Below the pieces are notes generated by a model. It was not told the DNA's origin. It searched no databases and saw nothing but the letters and a program-made list of their open reading frames with translations. A DNA stretch of 64,000 nucleotides from Siphonodentalium dalli (lineage: Eukaryota; Mollusca; Scaphopoda; Gadilida; Siphonodentaliidae): NCBI GenBank assembly GCA_032622095.1, contig CP136067.1:122051030-122115029 (forward strand). The letters are read 5' to 3'. This document shows positions 23,008 to 34,930 of the stretch, piece by piece; the stretch's first letter is position 1; every line of letters begins with the position of its first letter. A program made the position numbers and the translations under genes.

Positions 23008-24275
23008 TTTTAGCTCAACTTACTTTGTAAGTTTGAGCTATTGCCATGGTTTGGCGTCCGTCGTCCGTGTGTGCATGCGTGTATGTGTGTGTGCGTGTGT
23101 CCGTCAACAATTTCCTTTGGCGCAGGCTACAGGTCGTACCTTTGATCTGATCTTTATGAAATTTATCATGAATGTTGACATTCACATGTAGATGGGAACG
23201 AGTCATTTTGGGGTCATTCGACCAAAAAACATGGCCGCTTGCGGCCATTTTGGATTTCAAAATTCAATCCATTGGCGCGGGCTACAGGTCGTACTGTTCG
23301 TCTGGTCATCATGAAATTTGTCATGGATGTTAATATTGACATGTAGATGGGAACGAGTCAGTTTGGGGTCGTTCGGCCAAAAAACATGGCCGCCAGCAGC
23401 CATCTTGGATTTTACTCTTTGCATGACTAAATCCTTTGGCGCGGGTTACAGGTCGTAGCTTTGATCGGAACTTCCTGAAATTTGTCATGGATGTTAAAAA
23501 TGACATGTAAATGGGAACGAGTCATTTTGGGGTCGTTCGGCCGAAAAACATGGCCGCCAGCAGCCATCTTGGATTTTACTCTTTGCATGACTAAATCCTT
23601 TGGCACGGGCTACAGGTCGTACCTTTGGTCTAATCTTTATGAAATTTGTCATGAATATTGAAATTGACATGTAGATGAGAACGAGTCATTTTGGGGTCAT
23701 TTGGTCGAAAAACATGGCCGCTGGCAGCCATCTTGGATTTAAAAATTCAATCCATTGGCGCGGGCTACAGGTCGTACTGTTCGTCTGCTCATGAAATGTG
23801 TTATGGATGTTAACAATGACATGTAGATGGGAACGAGTCCTTTTGGAGTCATTCGGCCTAAAAACATGGCCGCCAGCAGCCATCTTGGATTTTACTCTTT
23901 GCATGACTAAATCCTTTGGCACAGGATACAGGTCTTACCTTTGGTCAGATCATTATGAGATTTGTAAAGACTGTTGACATTGACATGTACATAGATGGGA
24001 ATTAGTCATTTTGAGGTAATTCGGAAGAAAAAATGGCTGCCGGTGGCCATTTTAGAATTTACTCTTTGCATCACTAAATCCTTTGGCACACCATAATCAC
24101 CTCATCCCTGATCCGATGATTATAAAACTTGTCATGAATGTTGATATGGACATATACATCTTGTCTTAATTAGACATTTCAATTAGCACCTTTCCTATTC
24201 CTCCATTTACTGTCAACCATCAAATTATTCCCCTACCTAAGTTGAGCTACAGTGTCATTGACACTTTCATTTATT
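23008..24275 (+). mobile_element. 1.27-kb element of internal tandem units (copy 1)
   Basis: Starts TTTTTAGCTCAACTTACTTT with GAGCTATTGCCATGG, and ends AGTTGAGCTACAGTGTCATT...TTCATTTATT. In between are about six diverged units of about 160 bp, each with CTACAGGTCGTAC, GAAATTTGTCATGGATGTTA, GACATGTAGATGGGAACGAG and AACATGGCCGCCAGCAGCCA. There is no coding capacity. AGCTCAACTT and AAGTTGAGCT form short inverted ends. The copy at 29993 is 1267 bp, so both appear full length. Class unknown. Confidence 0.8.
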
Positions 24276-24590
24276 GAAGTGTTTTGCCAGTTACAATTCG
24301 TTCTGGTTTGATCAAGACCATGTTCAAATAAATATGGACAGTTCAGTTTCTCAGAATAATGCAGAATGAAGTGTAACCTACAAAAATCTCAAATAAATAA
24401 ATGCGACGTTTCTTCACATTACGACAATTTACGTGTAGGTGCTGGCAGCGGTAAGTCCTGCGCAGGGGACTGAACTCTGCACGGAGCTTGAGAGTGTGTG
24501 TCACTTGGTGATGATGGGATTGGTTGGATTTGGTGTTAGGATATGACGCAGGTTACGTCCGAACCCATTGGTTGCCAGATCAAACTGCAG
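24276..24590 (+). repeat. Dispersed repeat, right direct copy
   Basis: Contains TTTCTCAGAATAATGCAGAA (shared with 7950) and the direct copy of the 22742 segment. No gene is supported. Confidence 0.55.
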
Positions 24591-26015
24591 GGCAGCCTTC
24601 AACACCAGCTACGTTGGTCTGACCTCAGCTACCACGAAATCACTCATTTATTGTTTATAACTTCGCTCTGTTACAATTCATTATGCATAATTCTGATAAA
24701 TCGAAATGTCCATTTTCATTTGACAATTGACAGTCTAGTTAGCTCTAGAACCAGAATGAATCGTATGATAGACAAAACTCTTGAATGTAAATTGTTATAC
24801 ATGTATATAATTACGTATATATACGTGATGAAAGTGGTCAGATCTGACAAACAACATCAACCGAAACAGGGCTCCTCCACAGTCGACCGTTATGGGAACT
24901 TATTGTCGATCCAATAGCGACCAAATCAGGGGAGCCGGAAATAACATTGCAATGACTGGGGCACAACTTTCTAAAGGGCGCGGTTAAAACAGCTTCTGAA
25001 ACAGGGTAAAGGAGAAAAATTGCCAGTCATTTGAGTGATATCAGTAGGGTTTTATGCGTTTTAGACCAAAATTAGTTGTCCGTTATTTAGCTAAATCTAC
25101 GCTATAAAACTTTATTTCATTTGGTAAAACACTTGCCCTATGACATTGGATCGAATCGCACTGGGGTAATACTTTAAAGAAATAACGCACAACTAGTTAT
25201 ATAACTTTATGGACAAAATCAACAAGAAAATTCTGAAGTTTCCGACAAGAAAACAGTTATCGGAAATTTTGAAAACATTAACATTGGGTAGGCAAAAGTC
25301 AATAATTGGTTTCTCGCTTGCCCATCTAAATTATCAAGTGACTAGCAGCTAATTTTGGTTTCTAACTGTTGTAATAATATCAGCGAATGTGTTTACGACT
25401 TTCATCTGCTGGGACAATCGAAAAGTTGGAATACTTACCTTATGTTTTGTCGAAGTGGGTGAAATTCAGTCATCAGCAGCAATTTCATATACGATACGGA
25501 AAATGCCGAGGTTTGCCGAATGGAAGTGCGTGGGCGTTTGTATACCTGACCTAGTGGAGAAGTTGTTGGTATGTCTGTACTCCAGACTAATGACTATGTG
25601 ACACGTTACTGTATCAAACTCAATACGTCACGAACCATATTTTGGCCGCATTCGAATAGCATTTGGTGTAAACACACTCCAAATTGTTGCCAGCGGCCTC
25701 ACCCCCATGATGCATTTGTTATCAAATATAACAGAACAGAGCATATGTAGAGCCCTATAAGCTGTACCCCATGGATGCCTGCATATTGCAATTATTTCTT
25801 GTGCAAACGAAAACAAACTGTTAATGATCCTAATTACAGCATATGGGTCACAGCGGGGTCTTAGCACGTATGGAGGGCACCATCAACACCCGCCTCTAAT
25901 AATTATCTACATTACATATCACCCAGTACCAATATACACATATATACACGCAGGGGTGTTTCTTGCCAAACTGCAAGGCAGTGTTCTGTCCCTTCGCTGC
26001 GCTGGTCTGATCATA
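24591..26015. other. Unassigned stretch
   Basis: Short frames only; AAACTGCAAGGCAGTGTTCT near 25970 resembles the 22930 repeat. No supported gene. Confidence 0.4.
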
Positions 26016-26483
26016 GATCATGCCATGAATCTCTACTCTGGCTAACGTCCGTGGAGATCATAATCCACCAGTATCAGACCTTGGATCTTTTTGAAGTTTT
26101 GACAGGGAACCTTATAAAGTCGAAACAATAACGTGGGGAATATATTTCTTAGTTGTTAATTGTTCCTTAATAATGTACTTCGCGGTAGGTGAATGTCCCA
26201 ACTCAAAATTGCATGCTTTTCGCTGACTTTTGTGAGCCGATATCGCAATAAACATCGAAGTAATTACCGAGGAGAAATGCAATAATTGTGAAATTTCGAG
26301 TTGGGAACTTCACCTACAGTGAAGTACATTATTAAGGAACAGATAATAACTAAGAAATATATACCCCGCATTATTTTTCGACTTTATAAGGTTCCCTGTC
26401 AAAACTTTTTCGCATGCAGGATTTGTACTAGTGGAATATGATCTCTACGGGCGTTAGCCAGAGCAGAGATTCATGTCATGATC
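26016..26483. mobile_element. Long foldback element
   Basis: Termini GATCATGCCATGAATCTCTA and TAGCCAGAGCAGAGATTCAT...GATC are imperfect inverses. Arms of about 200 bp follow (TTTTGACAGGGAACCTTATA mirrors TATAAGGTTCCCTGTCAAAA; AATAATGTACTTCGCGGTAG mirrors the right arm). The centre is near 26240. Non-coding. Relatives are at 10036 and 14385. Confidence 0.8.
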
Positions 26484-26809
26484 TGGCCTGGTCACTGCCA
26501 ACACAGTGATAAATTTTTTGGAAATACTAAAAATCCACCAAAATGACTGTCGCCACGGGTCACCATATATATGTCACATTTGTCGTTTCTTATCATGTGT
26601 TCTTGTCTAACTTCTTACAAATCTAGTTAATTCAAGCTGACTCAACATAAGTACACAAAGGAGAACACTAAGTTTCCTGCACGCTTAAGTTGTTTGTGGG
26701 GATTTAGCTAATCTATACCAGAGTCGTTTCACATCTCATCGGGTTGTGACGCTGTGTGAGCTTGATATCAAGCTCGTTTTAGAAACATGTTTTCATTTAC
26801 TTCTGTTCA
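26484..26809. other. Unassigned stretch
   Basis: No feature recognised. Confidence 0.4.
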
Positions 26810-26889
26810 TTAAAGATAGTCTATCTCTTTGTAAACATGTCTTATATAGTTACCGGGGTATCTACTATATATTTTGGGACTTCGGTCTG

Positions 26890-27390
26890 TTTGTCTGTCT
26901 GTTAGCAATGGCCGGGAAAACTGCCGACGAAATTTGACACCTAGGGATACTTTTGTCCGATGAGTGTTTTGGACGGGTCAAATCGTGACCCCGACCTGAC
27001 CTTGACCTTCAACATGATCAAGTCAAGGTCAAATCGGACGAATTTCGACGAAATTTGATACCTAGGAGACTTTTGTCCGGGGAGTGTTTTGGACGGATCA
27101 AATCGTGACCCCGACCCGACCTTGACCTTCAAAATGGTCAATTAAATGTCAAATCGGGTAAAACGGGACGGATTTCGACGACATTTGATACCTAGGGGTG
27201 CTTTTGTCCGGAGAGTGTTTTGGACGGGTCAAATCGTGACCCCGACATTACCTTGACCTTCAAGATGGTCAATTCAAGGTCAAATCTGGTCAAACGGACG
27301 GATTTCGACGATATATTTTGGGACTTCTGTTTGGGTTTGTCTGTTTGTCTGTCTGTTAGCAATGGCCGGGAAAACTGCCGGACGGATTTC
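26890..27390 (+). repeat. About 125-bp tandem repeat, 3 units, TCAAGGTCA-rich
   Basis: Three units with TTTGATACCTAGG, TTTTGTCCGGGGAGTGTTTT, GGGTCAAATCGTGACCCCGA and TGACCTTGACCTTCAA. Flanked by TTTGTCTGTCTGTTAGCAAT and GGCCGGGAAAACTGCCG on both sides. The reverse-orientation copy is at 40915-41442. Confidence 0.85.
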
Positions 27391-27400
27391 TAGTTCAGTG

Positions 27401-27500
27401 TGACTGTCATTTGCAGAATGAGGTCCCACAGAGTGTGAATTTAGTTATTCTATCCTGCACAGCGGGCTATCATCACCAAATTAACCCTCGGGAACACCCA
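27401..27500. mobile_element. hAT-like MITE fragment
   Basis: TGACTGTCATTTGCAGAATG and the GAATTTAGTTATTCTATCC interior match the hAT-like family; the right arm is degraded. Confidence 0.6.
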
Positions 27501-27653
27501 TTCGCTTATAAATATGGAATAAAACAATACAACCAATCAATCAATATTAATTGGTAGAAGCCTTTCCGGACAGGGGTCTTCAGTTCATATTTATTATTTT
27601 ATACCCATGCAACTATTTAAAATTTGTTATTTAAAGAGATAATCCATCTTTAA

Positions 27654-29992
27654 TAATGTATATCACAGTGAGTGAAGATCCCAGATCGGGATGTTGTGTA
27701 CCGATTTTACCATAAACATGAATTTATTTCTCGGGGGGTGGAGGTATTATTGTAAGCGAAACAAATCGAAATCGGCTCACAAAAGTAGACGAAATCATGC
27801 AACCTCGAGCTGGACATTCTTACCAGTTGAAATGTTTGAGGAAATTCCAACGCAAGGGCTGCAAATAAAGTTGTCCAGATATGAGAGAGAATATCGGTGT
27901 TCAAGGAAAATTGGTACCCCAGCCACAATAAAGTCCCTTTATTCGTCGCAATTTTTTAAGAAATTACTTGAAGATCGATTTCAGTCATTGGATTTTGACC
28001 GAATGAGTAGTTAAACAAAGTAGAGATTCACACGATCTTTGTTTAATTACTCTGCCGGTCAAAATGTAAAATGTAGACCGGCCATCCACATTAATTGTAA
28101 ATATTATGTTGCTATGTTCTGCGTTGTTCTACCTTAAATGGTAGCTGTTGCAATAAAACAGTCAAAACCAATGACCCCAATCGATCTTCAAGTCAGTCCC
28201 CATATATACTGATATACCAGCACATTTTAATAGAACAATAATAACGACTTTTCAAAACAACCAAAACAATTATTGTAAGTGATACATTTTTCAATTTCCA
28301 ACACAGTCTCCCAATAACAACACGTATCGAACCCGTGCACATGCGTGTCGCCTTGAAGTGACGTGGTGGTTCATTGCTTTGGTGGTGGCTGCAGTTATTG
28401 GTTGATGAACATCGAAAACGTTCATGTAAACCGTATGGCGATTTGTACCGATTCTTACGGTCGCTAATTGTGTGAATGTAGAGGGTGCGTGATTAGTATT
28501 AAATAGAGCGAAGGTTAAATAGATAATTTCGTAGTGTCGATCATCACCCATTATTCTCGATAGCATGCATGGCAGTGTGTGGTATATTATTAATACTGCA
28601 TGGAATTCTGACAGCCGTACAGATACTGGATAATAGGCTTTATATATGTCTAAATATATACCCTGAGATAACCATCGCGTGCACACCATTGTTTCGACAC
28701 CCAATTGATACGTTACCATCAACGTAGCTGCACACTTGTCTGTAAATGAAAATATAAGTACTTGTATACGATGCTTCATTAACATACTCACGATGCAATC
28801 TTTGCCATCAAGAGATAAGGTATACATTCAAGACCAGAACAGAGGAGCTACGTCATAATTTGCTACAACGGATTGCAGAGATATCAGTAAGGCAATGATC
28901 AAAACCAAGCTGTTAACATGATCTTACACCCTACAAGCTAACTGTCACAAGTCATCCAATTTAAGATCAGCCCTGCATCATGTATGTCATATATGCATGT
29001 AGGAAGATGTAACGTACTGATGCTCCACTGTTCTTTCAAGTCACTAGCTTGAAGCTTCGTTGATAGGTCACATTAATACAATAGCAAACACTTTGAAGAT
29101 GATAAGCATGACCATACCGTTCGAGCAATCCCCAATTTTCAGTAATTCCACAAACCAACTCTACAATCATGGACTTTTTGTCAAATTAAATTTCTCCTAA
29201 CGGTATTTTTGGCGTTCAAATTTCAGAATCTCGAAAAATGGTTATCGAAGTCACTTGAACACATATCTTCTCAACAGTCTTTACGCGCGCCGCGTGTATA
29301 CTAATGTACACATTCTTGTTTCGCATGGGCGCTGCCATAGCGCTGTGTGTTCTATTTATAGAATGTTAATTATTGGGACACATTAAAAGTTGTAGTGCGA
29401 CCCCGAGACCGAGCTGTAGTGCGACCCCGAGGCCGAGCCCGGTAAAAGGTGTAGTTGAGAATTTTAATTTCATTTATTGGCGTTTACTTTATGTCAATAA
29501 TGTTGATTTTTGGTTTGTGATAAGCTGTGCCAATTACAACTAACAGAAATGAAAAAAGATTCTATAATTACAATCATGGGTATATAATATATGATCTTGA
29601 GCGCGTTACCATTTCTGACTATGGTTTTCTTGTATTTATATGGGGAGCTAGGAAAAATCGATACATAGCTCATTCGCTATCTGTCTATGGTTGAGTTATT
29701 TTTAGAGCTGAAGAATACTATGAATACTCACTTATATGTGATAAATCTTGTCGTCATTTTAGAAATCTTACCGATGTAATAGCTATTTGCCAGCTATATT
29801 TAGTATTTCATTCGAACGTGAAATAAACGCTCTTTGTTAAGCGGACATGGCTCATTCGAGCTTCCAAATTATGTCCACGTAATTTGGAAGGAGGTATATA
29901 CGATAGGTTGATAAATACACGAAATGTTGATATGCCGGCTATATGTGATCTGATAAATACTTTCCATGGTCATGAACAGACATTTTAATGGA
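27654..29992. other. Unassigned stretch
   Basis: Open frames of 107 codons (+, 27691-28014) and 178 codons (-, 28291-28827) have no recognisable domain. Two GTAGTGCGACCCCGAG units lie near 29393-29440. The segment at 29850-29930 shares an inverted repeat with 7205-7290 (GGACATGGCTCATT, AATTTGGAAGGAGG). No gene is supported. Confidence 0.4.
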
Positions 29993-31259
29993 TTTTTAGC
30001 TCAACTTTACTTTGGAAAGTTTGAGCTATTGCCATGGCTTTGTCGTCCGTCGTCCGTGTGTATGAGGGTGCATGTGTGTATGCGTGTGTGATTCGTCAAC
30101 AATTTCCTTTAACACGGGCTACAGGTCGTACCTTTGGTCGGATCATTATAAAATTTATCATAGCTGTTGACATTGACATGTAGATGGGAACGAGTCATTT
30201 TGGGGTCATTCGGGGAAAAACACGTGGCCGCCAGTGGCCATCTTGGATTTCAAAATTTCAAACCATTAGCACGGACTACAGGTCCTACTGTTCGTCTGAT
30301 CATCATGAAATTTGTCGTGGATGTTAATATCTAATCTTGTAGATGGGAACGAGTCATTTTTGCCAAAAAACATGGCCGCCAGCAGCCAACTTGGATTTTA
30401 CTCTTTGCATGACTAAATCCTTTGGCATGGGCTACAGGTCGTACCTTTGGTCGGATCATCATGAAATTTGTCATGGATGTTGATATTGACATGTAGATGG
30501 GAACGAGTCATTTTGGGGTCATTCGGCCATAAAACATGGCCACCAGTGGCCATCTGGGATTTAAAAATTCAATCCATTAGCACGGGATACAGGTTGTACT
30601 GTTCGTCTGATGATCATGAAATTTGTTATGGATGTTAACAATGACATGCAGATGGGAACGAGCAATTTTGGGGTCGTTCGGCCAAAAGACATGGCCTCCA
30701 GCAGCATCTTGGGTTTTACTCTTTGCATGACTAAATCCTTTGGCATGGGCTACAGGTCGTACCTTTGGTCGGATCATTATGAAATTTGTTACGGATGTTG
30801 ACATTGACATGTAGATGGGAACGAGTCATTTTGGGGTCATTCGGCCAAAAACATGGCCACCAGCGGCCATCTTGGATTTTAATCTTTGCACGACTAAATC
30901 ATATTATGTCTACATGTCGTACCTTTGGTTTGATTATTATGAAATTTGTCATGGCTGTTGGCCATCTTGGATTTAAAATCAATCCATTAGCAGGAGCTAC
31001 AGGTCGTACTGTTCGTCTGATGATCATGGAATTTGTCATGGATGTTAATATTGACATGTAGATGGGAACGAGTAATTTTGGGGTCGTTTGACCAAAAAAC
31101 ATGGCCGCCAGTGGCCATCTTGGATTTTACTCATTGCATGACTAAATCCTTTGACTAGACCTTTCACTTTCCACATTCCTAATCACGCCATTGACTGTAA
31201 CACATGAAATTATTCCCTTTCCAAGTTGAGCTGCAGTGTCATTGACACTTTCATTTATT
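29993..31259 (+). mobile_element. 1.27-kb element of internal tandem units (copy 2)
   Basis: Same start (TTTTTAGCTCAACTTTACTT, GAGCTATTGCCATGG), internal units and end (AGTTGAGCTGCAGTGTCATT...TTCATTTATT) as 23008-24275, in the same orientation. One internal unit near 30950 is shortened. Confidence 0.8.
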
Positions 31260-31692
31260 TTGTTATGGAATTTGCCTACATCTTCATGTAATAATGTATC
31301 CACAGTGTGGCTTCATGTTGCATTTTGCCCCTATATTCTCTACAAAACAAGGGAAATTCGTTAGTACTATATATAGCTGAAATTCAACGGGCAAATTTGT
31401 AGAGATACGCGAGTTATAACAATTAAACGTTTATAGTAGCAATCACATTAATTAGCGGCACATGCGAAAACATGACCGCACCTATTCCATTAATAAAATC
31501 AAAAAGTATAGACTATAACCACATGCCAACTGGTTATTAGTTTATTATGTCACATTATAGTGACATTAGTGTGAGCTTTGTATATTCTGCTCGAATAGCT
31601 TACGTTCAGCAGATGGATATGTAATTGATACCGAGATTTAAAGACGTATTCAGGGTTCCAGCTATACAACGATAGCATAAAATACATACAAT
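31260..31692. other. Unassigned stretch
   Basis: No feature recognised. Confidence 0.4.
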
Positions 31693-31951
31693 TTAACCCT
31701 TACTATACTAAATGGATTCTCTCAGTCAGTTAAATAGAGTACATCGCAATGATCTATTATTCATTTGGATGGATGTTAAGGTGATAAAAGCAGTCGACAT
31801 ATATATAAAAGTTCAGAAGGAGCCCTATTTATTGAGGGAAATGTTTAGATAATAAGTTCAACAAACGACCTTTGTTGAACTTATTATCCGTACATTAAAA
31901 TTCCTATGGGACAACTACTCATCAATTATGCTTTAGTATAGAAAGGGCTAA
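31693..31951. mobile_element. piggyBac-like MITE, TTAACCCTTTCTATACTAAA family
   Basis: Left end TTAACCCTTACTATACTAAA, right end TTTAGTATAGAAAGGGCTAA. The interior has an AATAAGTTCAACAAACG / TTGTTGAACTTATT hairpin. The 259-bp element is non-coding. Its right end is the unit of the array at 33001. Confidence 0.75.
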
Positions 31952-33000
31952 ACTTATTAGCTGAATATTTCCTATGGATAACTACTCATCAACTAGAATG
32001 CACTCAGAGAGATGCCAACTTGCGCAAAAATGTAATAAACAATAATTTAAAAAATAATATCACTGTATTTTACTTAATTTATTTAATTTAATTTAATGTT
32101 AGCAAAAAAAGACAATTACCATTTCTCATTTCATCACAGATAAAAGGCAAATTACTATATTAATAATTTAAGTAATTAAAATCAATTCCATGTTGCCGAA
32201 AGGATGAGACTTTAATATCGCTTACATTTTTTTCAGCGGCATATTTTCATTTTCATTTTCCGATAGTCAAAGTTGACCAAAGGAGCAATTATAATAAATA
32301 ATTAATATCATTTGTGTAAATATTGATAGCAGCCAATATGCAACAATAAACATCAATAATTAATCAATAATTAATCAATAACGATCATTTTATGTAATAA
32401 TAAACTCTTCAAACGGTGTTTGTGTCAACAAATGCGTTTTGTTTTGTGTTGCGTCATTCGTCGTATTTGATCCGGAACTCGGCTGAAGGTTAGGCTATTC
32501 AGCCTATTGCGTCGAATTACGAAATCGCGTTTTGAATGTCTCTCTTTTCCCGCACGATAAAAAGAGGTCTTCGCACGAACCAAAAATGATAAAACTTCCC
32601 AATTATAAGTAAAAATACCCAAATGATGGAGTCTATGTAGGTCCCGAAGTGGTCTATAGACTCTTTGATGTAGAGTTCTGATGGAGAAAATGTAGGTCGA
32701 TCTATTTTTGTCATAACTCTGACGTATTTTGACCTGGGAGAAAAAATCGAAATCGAGGCTCACTACGAGCATGCCAGTTTTAAATATAGAAACAGGGAAT
32801 CCCGACAAATGGCGATATCGGCGACAAACAAATAATCGAAAACAACACATAAAATAAACATAGCAAAAACGCGGCACAGTAAAAATGTCAGAACGCCACG
32901 AGGTTTTACGTCGTTTTTGGTGACGTCATGGAGTGAAACGGAGTAGGGTGACACCAACCTACGAATCTGTCTGATCGCCATACTTTCGCGCGAGCGCACG
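31952..33000. other. Unassigned stretch between MITE ends
   Basis: Includes AT-rich repeats (about 32040-32400) and a less AT-rich block (32420-32990) with a 150-codon minus-strand frame lacking known motifs. It lies between two same-family MITE ends, so it may be the inside of a longer decayed transposon. Confidence 0.35.
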
Positions 33001-33444
33001 TAATGATGCTTTAGTATAGAAAGGGTTAAACTTATTATCTGAACATTTCCTATGGGATAACTACTCACCAATGATGCTTTAGTATAGAAAGGGTTAAACT
33101 TATTATCTGAACATTTCCTATGGGATCAATTCATTACTATTCGATGACGCTTTAGCGTAGAAAGGGTTGAACATGTATCTGGACATTAATTTCTATGGGA
33201 TAAGTACTCATCAATGATGCTTTAGTATAGAAATGGTTAAACTTATTATCTGAACATTTCCTATGGGATAGCTACTCATCAATGATGTTTTAATGTAGAA
33301 AGGGTTAACTTATTATCTGAACATTAATTCCTACGGGATAACTGCTCGTCAATGATGGTTTAGTATAGAAAGGGTTAAACTTTTATCAGAATATTTCATA
33401 TGGGTTAACTGCTCATCGATGATGCTTTAATGTAGAAAGGGTTA
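33001..33444. repeat. About 70-bp tandem array made of a MITE end, 7 units
   Basis: Units start near 33002, 33070, 33143, 33213, 33281, 33351 and 33418. Each has AATGATGCTTTAGTATAGAA, AGGGTTAAACTTATTATCTG and a TTCCTATGGGATAACTACTC segment. The GATGCTTTAGTATAGAAAGG part is the terminus of the MITE at 31693. Confidence 0.92.
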
Positions 33445-34120
33445 CCGTGTTCGTGTCAAAACTGAACATCACAATCAAAATTGTGTGTAACACAAAATTT
33501 CAAAGCTGCTGCCAGATTGTTTATATGGTAGCTTTTACGAGGTTTGTGTCAATAATAGAACATATCTCATCTACTAACTATAATATACTCACATATTCAC
33601 TCATATTCAATGTTGAGACAATTCCACCGACACATATATGCCGCCATGTGTCATTTCTACACAATTTTAACACCAAATTGTGTAGAATTAACACATTAGT
33701 TCTAAGAGTGTAAGCTGAAGATTTACTTAAATTAAATTTGGAGTGGAATCGGACTGTTGATCTTTAAAGTGATGTTCAAATAGAAATGGAAAATAATCTT
33801 GCTCAACATAGTCATAATTACGAATATTAATCCAAATTTCCAGCACACACACACACCGTCATTCTTATATATTAATTAAATGTAATTAGTGTCGATGGTG
33901 AAATCTTTTGCGTTAGTTTATCACTGGTTGTTGCGTCCCGAATCGAGATATAATATTTACAATTGAGCGTATTTCAAACGATGATATCTATATGGAGTGG
34001 TATGGTAGATTTCTTTGAGATTTTCGGCGATGTTAGTAGATTGCTACATTCCCACAGTTGGCAAAGCGCCTGAGTACTAACTTATAAGTTTCACGCACCC
34101 GAACAAGTCCTTAATATGTC
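33445..34120. other. Unassigned stretch
   Basis: No supported feature. Confidence 0.4.
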
Positions 34121-34590
34121 TTTAAAGATTCCCTGTCCGATTTGGCGCCATAAAACTACAATGTGTACAGTAATGCTCTAATTAATCGACTCCCGGGGAG
34201 AGCTTTCCGATGAATGGCAACAAGCCATATTTCCGACTAAATCCTGAAAAGTTACCCATAATTCTGCTGTGGTTAAGGAGTCGATTAATTAGAGCATTAC
34301 TGTACGTGTTTTATAGCTTAAAATAATTAGATATAAAACATAAGCCCTTTACTTGAATGTTCTGATGGTCATATATACTACACGTATTTGAATACTTGTC
34401 AGCCCAGCAAAATAATCCAATGACCGTCTCTTATAAAGAGCGTTCGTGCTTGTATCGATCAAAAGTGGCAGATCATAAAGAGCGTTCCCACTTATCATCG
34501 TCTGCGATCATTATCGATGTGGGTGAGTCTGTGGGCCTTCGTGATTCATACGAATGTTCCATACGAATGATGTTTATATAAAGTATTTTT
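34121..34590 (+). repeat. AAAGAGCGTT-family dispersed repeat (interrupted copy)
   Basis: Starts TTTAAAGATTCCCTGTCCGA, contains two ATAAAGAGCGTTC motifs and ends in a TTTTTCATTTT tract. It matches 37203-37580 along its length, except for a MITE inserted at 34165-34305. Confidence 0.7.
34165..34305. mobile_element. mariner/pogo-like MITE with 29-bp perfect inverted ends
   Basis: Arms GTACAGTAATGCTCTAATTA... are exact inverses over 29 bp, ending at GACTCC / GGAGTC. Read as TA plus CAGTAATGC, the ends fit Tc1/mariner/pogo-type elements with TA duplication. The 141-bp element is non-coding. Degraded copies are at 39035 and 58455. Confidence 0.85.
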
Positions 34591-34930
34591 CATTTTTTTC
34601 GTTTATGTGGCAAACTAAAAATTGGCTTTGAAAATTTTGTCAAATTTGATGCAAACTAGGACGGGTATCTTTAACGAAACACATACGAGGATTCAACGAG
34701 ATTATCGCAGATAGTGGTGGATAAAACTGTCAACACGTGTCGGCACTCTTGTAATGCTAATCATGACATCGTGGGTGGTCTGTCTGTGTTTCATTAAAGG
34801 GACAGGGGAGGGGCACATGAGTTCATTGCCACCCTGTCTTAAGCAGCAGATCTCAGACGCGACGGGTAGCTGTATACCCAGAACGGCATCAGCATGATCT
34901 CTTGCTGCGAAGCCAACTGATTCTTTTGAA
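34591..34930. other. Unassigned stretch
   Basis: No supported feature. Confidence 0.4.

Larger units (their letters stand above)
26810..27653. mobile_element. Composite repeat with TTAAAGATGG-type ends (copy 1)
   Basis: Left end ATTAAAGATAGTCTATCTCT and right end AAAGAGATAATCCATCTTTAA are rough inverses. It carries the 125-bp tandem at 26880-27300 and a hAT-like fragment (27401-27500). The copy at 62069-63026 shares both ends and the GGGGTCTTCA...TTTATTATTTTATACC segment. Confidence 0.65.

Noticed and set aside
28291-28827. 178-codon minus-strand frame
   Set aside because: No domain, no recognisable motif, no splice or promoter context; of a length that can arise by chance in 64 kb.
23008-31259. 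Pair of long direct repeats as LTRs of one retrotransposon (23008 and 29993)
   Set aside because: Each copy has internal tandem units and no TG...CA ends. The 5.7 kb between them encodes no gag or pol.
32425-32877. 150-codon minus-strand frame
   Set aside because: Basic, low-information translation with no transposase or other motif; lies between MITE ends and may be decayed transposon DNA.
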